NCBI GenBank assembly: GCA_050997195.1
Contig: JBPCRE010000027.1
Span: 1-8,906 of the forward strand
DNA: 8,906 nt
From: JACCZP01 sp050997195
GTDB taxonomy: Bacteria; Actinomycetota; Thermoleophilia; Solirubrobacterales; Thermoleophilaceae
Direction of reading: 5' to 3'
The stretch's first letter is position 1; each line of letters begins with the position of its first letter. Below, one piece after another: positions 1 to 5,951 of the stretch. The position numbers and the translations under genes were made by a program. The notes beneath the pieces were generated by a model. It did not search any database, had not been told where the DNA came from, and saw nothing but the letters and a program-made list of their open reading frames with translations.

Positions 1-57
1 CTGATGGTCAACTCCTCTCAGAACGGTGGCGGCAAGGCCACCTGGGTGCTCGAGTGA
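1..57 (+). CDS. C-terminal end of a circularly permuted ATP-grasp amidoligase (partial)
   Basis: Frame 1 is open from the first base and ends at the TGA at 55-57, giving an 18-residue tail LMVNSSQNGGGKATWVLE. The NSSQ-GGG-K-TWVL pattern matches what I recall as the conserved C-terminal end of circularly permuted ATP-grasp proteins (DUF404/DUF407, CP_ATPgrasp family), which usually read VNSSQGGGSKDTWVL. These enzymes are predicted to join a carboxylate to an amine at the expense of ATP and are often encoded beside alpha-E (DUF403) and transglutaminase-like proteins. Here one extra Asn precedes the glycines and the usual Asp before Thr-Trp is Ala. Everything upstream is outside the window, so catalytic residues cannot be checked. 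The stop overlaps the next gene's start. The family call rests on a short tail and is moderate. Confidence 0.6.
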   Translation: MMVNSSQNGGGKATWVLE

Positions 58-821
58 ACGGCCGGCCCCTCATCGGCGTCTCGACCTCGGAGATGCGCGA
101 GCAGGTGGAGCAGAGCCCGGAGGGCGAGCCGCCACGACGAGAGATGGCTCTCGGCATCAAGTACCTCGTGGCCATCGAGCAGGCGGGCGGGCTCCCGGTG
201 GTCCTGCCTCCCCTCGAGCCCGACGCCATCGAGCCCCTGCTCGACCGCCTGTCGGGGGTGTGCCTCTCGGGGGGTCCCGACCTGACGGCCGAGCTCTACG
301 GCGCGCGGCCCCATCCGCGCCAGGGCCCCACCGAGCCCGAGCTCGACCGCTTCGAGCTGGCCGTGGCCCGCCACGCCGACGAGCGCGGGCTGCCGCTGCT
401 CGCCGTATGCCGCGGGCTCCAGGCGCTGAACGTCTCGCGGGGCGGCTCCCTCTACCAGCACCTTCCCGACGACGTCGGAGCGGCGATCCAGCATCGCCAG
501 AGTGCCTACGACGGCACGAGCCACTCGGTGCGCATCGCCCCCGACTCCTATCTCGCTCGCGTGTTCGGCACCGAGCACGCGGAGGTGAACTCCTTCCACC
601 ACCAGGCGGTGAAGGAGCTCGGGCGGGGCCTCCGCGCGGTGGCGTGGGCAGAAGACGGCGTGATCGAGGCCCTCGAGGACCCCGACGCTCCCTTCCTCCT
701 CGCGGTGCAGTGGCACGCCGAGGGAATCTTCGACCGCCCCGAGCAGGGGCGGCTCTTCGCCGAGTTCGTCGAGGCGGCCGAACGCCACGCGGCGGTGGGC
801 GCCGACCTGCGCGCCGCCTGA
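54..821 (+). CDS. Gamma-glutamyl hydrolase-like class I amidotransferase-fold protein (peptidase C26, PuuD-like)
   Basis: This 255-residue cytoplasmic protein is full length for the peptidase C26 family, which hydrolyses gamma-glutamyl amide bonds (for example PuuD on gamma-glutamyl-GABA). The N-terminus RPLIGVSTS is the usual first strand, LSGGPDL (about 71-77) is the oxyanion loop, and AVCRGLQALNV carries the nucleophile Cys119. QWHAEG supplies His221 and Glu223 to complete a Cys-His-Glu triad; the common Pro between His and Glu is Ala here. The GTG at 54 is chosen because the next ATG (93) would remove the conserved first strand. GTG overlaps the upstream stop (GTGA), so translational coupling is likely, and I see no strong Shine-Dalgarno. 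Between two amidoligase genes, its likely role is trimming or recycling a gamma-glutamyl or related amide product; the substrate is unknown. Confidence 0.9.
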   Translation: MNGRPLIGVSTSEMREQVEQSPEGEPPRREMALGIKYLVAIEQAGGLPVVLPPLEPDAIEPLLDRLSGVCLSGGPDLTAELYGARPHPRQGPTEPELDRFELAVARHADERGLPLLAVCRGLQALNVSRGGSLYQHLPDDVGAAIQHRQSAYDGTSHSVRIAPDSYLARVFGTEHAEVNSFHHQAVKELGRGLRAVAWAEDGVIEALEDPDAPFLLAVQWHAEGIFDRPEQGRLFAEFVEAAERHAAVGADLRAA

Positions 822-830
822 AGCGCCGGG

Positions 831-2003
831 ATGAGCGCCTTCGAGTACCCAGCCTGGGCGCGGTGGAAGCCCTCCCCCGACGGGGCCGAGTACACGCTCG
901 GGGTGGAAGAGGAGCTCATGATGGTCCACCCGGAGGACTGGTCGCTCGCGCACCGCATCGAGTGGGTCCTCCCGAAGCTCTCGGCCGAGGTGGCCGAGCA
1001 CGTGAGCCCGGAGACCCACGGCTCCGTGCTCGAGTTGGCCACCGGCGTGCACACCGACGTGGGCGGCGCGGTGCGCGAGCTCGGGGGCCTGCGGGCCAAC
1101 CTTGAGGTGGAGCTCGAAGCCATGGGGCTCCGGGCGGCGAGCGCCGGGACGCACCCCTTCGCCGTGTGGCAGGACGTGGTGATCTCGCGCGGAGAACGGC
1201 AGGAGGCGGTCTACGGCTCCATGCGCGAGCTCGCCCGGCGCGAGCCCACTTTCGCCCTGCACGTGCACGTGGGCGTCCGGGACCCCGAGACCGCCATCGC
1301 GCTGACCAACCGCCTGCGCGGCCACCTGCCCCTCCTGCTGGCCCTGTCGGTGAACTCGCCGTTCTGGCAGGGGCGCGACACGGGCCTTGCCTCCGCGCGC
1401 ACGCCGCTCTTCCAGGCCTTTCCCCGCGTGGGGATACCGCGCAGCTTCGACGACTACCGGGCCTACGTCGAAGCGGTGGACTTGGTGATCCGGTGCGAGG
1501 CCTTCCCGGAGCCCTCGTTCCTCTGGTGGGACGTTCGGCCTCAGGCGCGCTTCGGCACCGTGGAGGTGCGGATCATGGACGCGCAGACCACTGTGGACGA
1601 GACGGCGGCCATCGTGGCCCTCGTTCAGAGCGTGGCCCGGCTCGAGGCCGAGGAGGGCTTCCATCACCCCGCCCTGCTCGAGTCCCCCGAGATCCTCGTG
1701 GAGAACCGCTTCTTCGCCGCCCGCGACGGCATGGACGGTGCTCTGATCGACGCCGTACGCGAGACGCGCGTGCCGGCGCGCCAGCTCCTCTCCGAGCTGC
1801 TGAAGGCGTGCGCGCCCCACGCCGAGGACCTCGGATGCGCGAGCGAGCTCGAGGGCGCTCGCGAGCTGGCGGCCGTCACCGGCTCCGCGCGGCAGCTCGC
1901 GCTGGCGAAGAACCGCGGGAGCCTCAAGGGACTGCTGGGCGAGCTGGCCGGGGCGTACAGCGGGTCCGAGGCCGGCGCGCTGACCCGGCTCGACACGACC
2001 TGA
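831..2003 (+). CDS. YbdK-like carboxylate-amine ligase (GCS2 family)
   Basis: The 390-residue protein belongs to the GCS2 glutamate-cysteine ligase family, in the YbdK-like branch of about 370 residues. Family members use ATP to join a carboxylate, often the gamma-carboxylate of glutamate, to an amine. Visible signatures in order: TLGVEEE (22-28), the acidic metal/ATP-binding strand; FALHVHVGV (141-149) with His144 and His146; SVNSPFWQGRDTGLASART (173-191); DVRPQARFGTVEVRIMDAQT (234-253); and ENRFFAARDGM (291-301). The ATG at 831 lies 9 bases after the hydrolase stop, with only a weak CGGG upstream, so coupling is likely. Actinobacterial relatives are often annotated as glutamate-cysteine ligase, but YbdK itself has weak activity of that kind and the true substrates are unclear. 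The pairing with a C26 hydrolase and an ATP-grasp ligase suggests a small amide-bonded metabolite or peptide tag. Confidence 0.92.
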   Translation: MSAFEYPAWARWKPSPDGAEYTLGVEEELMMVHPEDWSLAHRIEWVLPKLSAEVAEHVSPETHGSVLELATGVHTDVGGAVRELGGLRANLEVELEAMGLRAASAGTHPFAVWQDVVISRGERQEAVYGSMRELARREPTFALHVHVGVRDPETAIALTNRLRGHLPLLLALSVNSPFWQGRDTGLASARTPLFQAFPRVGIPRSFDDYRAYVEAVDLVIRCEAFPEPSFLWWDVRPQARFGTVEVRIMDAQTTVDETAAIVALVQSVARLEAEEGFHHPALLESPEILVENRFFAARDGMDGALIDAVRETRVPARQLLSELLKACAPHAEDLGCASELEGARELAAVTGSARQLALAKNRGSLKGLLGELAGAYSGSEAGALTRLDTT

Positions 2004-2007
2004 GGGG

Positions 2008-2334
2008 ATGGCCACCGCCGAGCTCACCATCCTCCCCCTGGGGACCCCGAGCGCGAGCGTGGGCGTGTACCTGGCCGAGATCGCCCGCCGCCTGGAGTCC
2101 GAGACCCGCGTGAAGGCGCACATGCACGGAGGCGGGACGTCGCTCGAGGGCGAGACGGCCGACATCCTGGCGGTGGTGGCCGAACTGCACTCCGTGCCCT
2201 TCGAGATGGGCCTGGTGCGCGTCTACACCGTGCTCAAGCTCGACGAGCGTCGCGATCGCCCCGGGCAGACGGTGGCCGACAAGGAGCGCTCGGTGCGCGA
2301 GCGCCTCGGACCCAGCGACGGCCCGACCGACTAA
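2008..2334 (+). CDS. MTH1187/YkoF-type thiamine-binding protein (DUF77)
   Basis: This 108-residue protein has the hallmarks of the MTH1187 family, small ferredoxin-like-fold proteins that bind thiamine or related pyrimidines in crystal structures and assemble as oligomers. It opens with the strand LTILPLGT and a Ser-rich turn (SASVGVYLAEIARRLE), continues with the glycine segment HGGGTSLEGE, and has the late strand GLVRVYTVLKLDERRDRP before the basic helix KERSVRERL. The typical length is about 100 residues; the last 10 or so (GPSDGPTD) form a polar tail. The ATG lies four bases after the ligase stop. The GAGGGG that could act as ribosome site overlaps that stop and abuts the start, so expression probably depends on the upstream gene. 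What it does beside amidoligases is unknown; it may sense or carry a small ligand. Confidence 0.85.
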   Translation: MATAELTILPLGTPSASVGVYLAEIARRLESETRVKAHMHGGGTSLEGETADILAVVAELHSVPFEMGLVRVYTVLKLDERRDRPGQTVADKERSVRERLGPSDGPTD

Positions 2335-2390
2335 CCGGGCCCTGACCTATCGTTGACGGAGGTCTCGCCCGCCCGCGGTGGCCTTTGCCC

Positions 2391-3317
2391 ATGGCCCACC
2401 ACCACCACCACGGACATCACCACGCGCCGGACCGCGCCTCGAGCGTGCGGGCGCTCGGGTTCGCCCTCGCGATGACGGCGCTCCTGGCGGCGGTCGAGGC
2501 GGTGGGGGGCGTGCTCACGGGGAGCCTCGCGCTGCTCGCCGACGCCGGGCACATGGTCTCCGACGCCGCGTCGCTCGCCCTCGCGCTCGTGGCCGTGGCG
2601 CTAGCGCGACGGCCGGCCACGTCACAGCGGAGCTTCGGCCTCCAGCGTGCGGAGATCCTGGCCGCGCTCGCCAACGGAGTCGGACTCGTGCTCATCGCGG
2701 CCTGGATCGTCTGGGAGGCGGTGGAGCGCCTCGGCGAGCCGGGCGAGGTGCTCGCCGGCCCGATGCTCGGCGTGGCGATGGCCGGGCTCGCGGTGAACGC
2801 GGGGTCCGCCCTCGTGCTCGCCCGCGGCGCCGAGGAGAGCCTCAACCGCTCCGCCGCCCTGCGCCACGTGGTGGCCGACGCGCTCGGCTCGGTGGGGGCC
2901 ATCGTGGCCGCGCTCGTGATCCTCACCACGGGCTGGCGCTACGCGGACCCGCTGGTGAGCATGCTGATCGCCGCGCTCGTGCTCGCCTCCTCGCGCAGCA
3001 TCCTGCGCGACTCGCTTCGCGTGCTGCTGGAGGAGGCTCCGCCGGGCATCGACGTGGAAGAGGTGGGCCGGCGCATGGTGGGTGTCGAGGGGGTCCGCGA
3101 GGTCCACGACCTCCACGTGTGGACCATCACCTCCGGCTTCCCCGCGCTCGCCGCCCACGTGCTGGTGGGCGCCGGGTGCGACTGTCACGAGACTCGCCGC
3201 GTGCTCGAGGGCATGCTCCACGGCGAGTTCGCCATCGAGCACACCACCCTGCAGGTGGACCACGAGTCGGAGAACGAGCTGCTGTCGATCGAGACGCGGG
3301 AGCGCGCCTCGGCGTAG
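2391..3317 (+). CDS. Cation diffusion facilitator transporter, CzcD/ZitB-like (zinc efflux)
   Basis: A 308-residue inner-membrane antiporter that likely exports Zn2+ (or Co2+, Cd2+) in exchange for protons. The N-terminus MAHHHHHGHHHAPD is a cytoplasmic histidine cluster typical of zinc-type members. About six membrane segments follow (roughly 20-40, 44-72, 86-110, 122-146, 158-180, 186-202). The transport site is visible as His54/Asp58 (DAGHMVSD) in segment 2 and His159/Asp163 (RHVVAD) in segment 5, the H-D/H-D set associated with zinc. The cytoplasmic C-terminal domain has VREVHDLHVWTITSGFPALA (235-254) and an unusual Cys263-Asp-Cys265-His266 cluster that may also bind metal. The ATG at 2391 is chosen because it begins the His-rich leader; a TTG at 2385 is possible. 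A GGAGG at 2358-2362 is too far from either start to be its normal ribosome site. It is 56 bases from the preceding operon and may be transcribed separately. Confidence 0.93.
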   Translation: MAHHHHHGHHHAPDRASSVRALGFALAMTALLAAVEAVGGVLTGSLALLADAGHMVSDAASLALALVAVALARRPATSQRSFGLQRAEILAALANGVGLVLIAAWIVWEAVERLGEPGEVLAGPMLGVAMAGLAVNAGSALVLARGAEESLNRSAALRHVVADALGSVGAIVAALVILTTGWRYADPLVSMLIAALVLASSRSILRDSLRVLLEEAPPGIDVEEVGRRMVGVEGVREVHDLHVWTITSGFPALAAHVLVGAGCDCHETRRVLEGMLHGEFAIEHTTLQVDHESENELLSIETRERASA

Positions 3318-3319
3318 GC

Positions 3320-3376
3320 CGGCCGTAGACGCTTCGCTGGATGGCCACCCGCGTCCCCCAGCTTGGTCTACGGCCG
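3320..3376. terminator. Candidate bidirectional terminator hairpin between convergent genes
   Basis: CGGCCGTAGAC (3320-3330) and GTCTACGGCCG (3366-3376) are a perfect 11-bp inverted repeat. Inside the 35-base loop GCTGG (3336-3340) can pair with CCAGC (3358-3362), giving a two-tier stem. The structure fills nearly the whole 66-base gap between the transporter stop (3317) and the aconitase stop (3384), where two transcripts converge. There is no T-run on either side, so it is not a classic Rho-independent terminator, but GC-rich actinobacteria often use hairpins without one. Position and perfect pairing are seen; the terminating function is inferred. Confidence 0.6.
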
Positions 3377-3383
3377 CCCTGGC

Positions 3384-5435
3384 TCAGCCGGTGTCCGGCT
3401 CTCCCTGCATGGGCGTCGCGCCCTCACCCGTTGCCGGCGCATTCGGCGTCGCGTGCCCGTCGGCGCTCGCGCCGTTCGAGCCGCCCGCCTCCTTGAGGTA
3501 GGCGAGCAGGCCGCCGGAGACGAGGATGTCGCACTCACGCGGGGCGAAGTCGTGGGTCACCGTGAACTCCGCGCCGGACTCGTCGTCGCGGACGGTGATC
3601 TCGGCGGCGTGTGCGGAGAGCTCCTCCCGCAGCTTGGGCAGGGACCAGCTGTTGCCCACCTCGGCGCGGTCGTAGTCGGACTCGTCGGCGAACGTGAGCG
3701 CCGGGATCCCCTGGGCCACGAGGTTGCGCCGGTGGATGCGCGCGTAGGACTTCGCGAACACCGCACGCACCCCGAGCTGGAGCGGCGCGATGGCGGCGTG
3801 CTCGCGGGAGGAGCCCTGTCCGTAGTTGTGGCCGCCCACGATGAAGCCCTCGCCCCACTCCTTGATCCGCCCGCGGAACCCCGGGTCACGGTGGCGAAAG
3901 ACGTACTCGGCGATGGCGGGGATGTTCGAGCGGTAGGCCATCACCTCGGCGCCGTCGGGCGCGAGGTCGCCCGTCGTGATGTCGTCGGGCTGGACGGTGG
4001 CGACCTTGGCCGAGACCGACTTACACATGTGCGTGTGCTCCGGCGGGGGCTTGATGTTCGGCCCACCGGGGATCTCGATCCGGTCCGCGGCCTGCCCCTC
4101 CTCGGCCGGGGCGAAGATGTGCACGTCGTCCACGTAGGGCTTCAGCTTCGGGGGGTCGAGCAGCTCGGGGGCGTCGCCGTACTCCCGCGGATCCTCGATC
4201 CTCCCGGTGAGCAGCGAGACGGCGGCCACGGCCGGCGAGCAGAGGAACACGAAGTCCTCCGGGGTGCCGGTGCGGCCCTTGAAGTTTCGGTTGAAGGTAC
4301 GCAGCGAGTTGACGTTCGACGGCGGCGCCTGACCCATGCCCACGCACGGGCCGCACACCGGCTCGAGCATGCGCACCCCGCCCTCGATGAGCTGGCGGTA
4401 GACGCCCGACTCGGCGATGGCGGTGAGGATCTGGCGCGACCCCGGCGTGGCCGTGGCCTGGATCGAGGAGTGCACGATCTGACCGCCCCGGTCGTCGAGC
4501 ACGGCGGCGGGCAGCGCGAGGTCGTAGTAGCCGGAGTTCACCGAGGAGCCCATGCACACCTGGGCGATCTCGGTGCCCACCAGCTCCTCGACCGGCACGA
4601 CCTTGTCGGGGTTCGAGGGCTTGGCGATGAGCGGCCCGAGCTTGTCGAGGTCGATGTCCACGCGCTCGTCGTAGGACGCGCCCTCCTCGGGGCCCATCTC
4701 CTCGAAGTCCTCGAGACGCTCCTGGATCTCGAGCCACTCGCGCGTGTTCGCGTCCGGCGGGAACACCGCCGAGGTGGCGCCGAGCTCGGCGATCATGTTG
4801 GCGATGGTGCCGCGCTCGGGGATCGAGAGGTCGGCGGTGCCGGGACCCGTGAACTCGAAGATCCTGCCCTTGCCGCCCGAGGTCGAGAGCCGGCGCAGGA
4901 GCTCGAGGATGATGTCCTTCGACTGCACCCACGGCCGTGCGAGCGTGCCGTCGAGGTGGACCTCGACCACGGCCGGGCAGGCGATCTCGTAGGGGTAGCC
5001 GCCCATGGCCACGGCCACGTCGAGGCCGCCGGCACCGATGGCGATCATGCCGAGGGCCCCGCTCGTGGTGGTGTGGGAGTCGGCGCCCACGAGGATCCCT
5101 CCGGGCTTCGCGAAGCGCTCGATGTGCACGTAGTGGCAGATGCCGTTGCCGGGCCGCGAGTAGTGGATGCCGAACTTGCTCGCGTAGGCCTGCAGCATCC
5201 GGTGGTCGTCGGGATTCTTGAAGTCGAGCTGGATGATGTTGTGGTCGATGTACTGCACCGCCCGGTCCACGTGCACGCGGGGCAGGCCGAGCTGCTCGAA
5301 CTGCATGAAGGCCATCGTGCCGGTGGCGTCCTGGAGCAGCGTCTGGTCGATCTTGAGTCCGATGGGCGAGCCCGTCTCGAGCTCCCCGTCCACGAGGTGA
5401 GCTCTAAGGATCTGGCGGGTCAGGTTCTCGGGCAT
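3384..5435 (-). CDS. Aconitate hydratase, short Aquifex-type
   Basis: A 683-residue enzyme interconverting citrate and isocitrate via cis-aconitate in the TCA cycle, using a 4Fe-4S cluster. The catalytic part has ADSHTTTSGALGM (118-130), CMGSSVNSG with cluster ligand Cys294, and VCGPCVGMGQAPP with ligands Cys361 and Cys364. The C-terminal swivel domain carries GGHNYGQGSSREHAA (534-548), including the substrate-binding Ser-Arg region. At about 650 core residues it matches the putative Aquifex-type aconitase group rather than the roughly 900-residue AcnA used by many actinobacteria. About 35 residues at the end (from 650) are Gly/Ala/Asn/Pro-rich and look disordered. The ATG at 5435 is preferred over a TTG at 5477 because MPENLTRQIL is the natural family start and a GAGAGAGA tract (5441-5448) lies 5 bases upstream. 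It is last in the trxB-thioesterase-aconitase run, 99 bases after the thioesterase. Confidence 0.94.
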   Translation of the reverse strand: MPENLTRQILRAHLVDGELETGSPIGLKIDQTLLQDATGTMAFMQFEQLGLPRVHVDRAVQYIDHNIIQLDFKNPDDHRMLQAYASKFGIHYSRPGNGICHYVHIERFAKPGGILVGADSHTTTSGALGMIAIGAGGLDVAVAMGGYPYEIACPAVVEVHLDGTLARPWVQSKDIILELLRRLSTSGGKGRIFEFTGPGTADLSIPERGTIANMIAELGATSAVFPPDANTREWLEIQERLEDFEEMGPEEGASYDERVDIDLDKLGPLIAKPSNPDKVVPVEELVGTEIAQVCMGSSVNSGYYDLALPAAVLDDRGGQIVHSSIQATATPGSRQILTAIAESGVYRQLIEGGVRMLEPVCGPCVGMGQAPPSNVNSLRTFNRNFKGRTGTPEDFVFLCSPAVAAVSLLTGRIEDPREYGDAPELLDPPKLKPYVDDVHIFAPAEEGQAADRIEIPGGPNIKPPPEHTHMCKSVSAKVATVQPDDITTGDLAPDGAEVMAYRSNIPAIAEYVFRHRDPGFRGRIKEWGEGFIVGGHNYGQGSSREHAAIAPLQLGVRAVFAKSYARIHRRNLVAQGIPALTFADESDYDRAEVGNSWSLPKLREELSAHAAEITVRDDESGAEFTVTHDFAPRECDILVSGGLLAYLKEAGGSNGASADGHATPNAPATGEGATPMQGEPDTG

Positions 5436-5534
5436 CGGGCTCTCTCTCGGGTCGGACGTACCACTGGCGCGCGACAACGCTACTAGCGCCCCGGCTGTGG
5501 GGTCGGCCGCCGGCGAGAACGAGCGCGTGGCCGC

Positions 5535-5942
5535 TCAGCCGGGAGAGGAGGCCACGAACACGGCCCGGGCCGTGGCCAACGTACGTGCCTCGCTGCCGCC
5601 CACCTCGGCCCGCGCGCTCACCGGCACCGACTCTCCCTCCGCGCTCTCGACCCGGGCCGAGACGTGCACGAACACCCCGACCGGGGGCGGGTCCTCGAGC
5701 CGCAGCTCGAGCGAGCGCGGGAACGCGCTCACGCCCTCCTCCGCGAGCGCGAGCGACATCGCCTCCTCGAGGGCGAGGGCGATCACCCCGGGATGGGCAA
5801 GCCCCGGCGGGCCCTGGTGGTCCTGCTTGAGGAAGAAGCGCCCGGTCACCCCTCCGCCCGGGTCCCGCTCGGCCTCCATCTGAAGGCCGAACACGTTGGC
5901 GATCCCGCAGCCGTAGCAGAGCTCGTGGTGGGTGAGCCCCAC
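5535..5942 (-). CDS. PaaI-like hotdog-fold thioesterase
   Basis: A 135-residue single-domain hotdog protein, the usual size for the PaaI/4HBT superfamily, which hydrolyses acyl-CoA or acyl-carrier thioesters as a multimer. The N-terminus HELCYGCGIANVFGLQM has the Cys-x-x-Cys-Gly-x-x-Asn-x-x-Gly-Leu signature seen in many PaaI-like members (Cys9, Cys12). The central helix reads LAHPGVIALALEEAM (48-62) with His50. The usual Asp/Glu-Glu-Ala is Glu59-Glu60-Ala here, and Pro51 replaces the commoner Gly in the H-G-G turn, so activity and substrate are uncertain. The GTG start sits 9 bases after the trxB stop with AAGG just upstream, so the two are almost certainly co-transcribed. No downstream start preserves the CYGCG signature. 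Confidence 0.82.
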   Translation of the reverse strand: MGLTHHELCYGCGIANVFGLQMEAERDPGGGVTGRFFLKQDHQGPPGLAHPGVIALALEEAMSLALAEEGVSAFPRSLELRLEDPPPVGVFVHVSARVESAEGESVPVSARAEVGGSEARTLATARAVFVASSPG

Positions 5943-5951
5943 GGCCTTGAC

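Noticed and set aside
18..2165. A 715-codon open frame on the minus strand opposite the hydrolase, ligase and thiamine-binding genes
   Set aside because: It is rich in Arg, Gly, His and Val with no recognisable domain, and runs antisense through three convincing genes. Long antisense frames are expected where third positions are nearly all G or C.
3363..5486. A 707-codon plus-strand open frame opposite aconitase
   Set aside because: It is low complexity in Val, His, Gly, Arg and Glu without motifs, while the minus strand encodes an aconitase with all cluster ligands. It is a GC-bias artefact.
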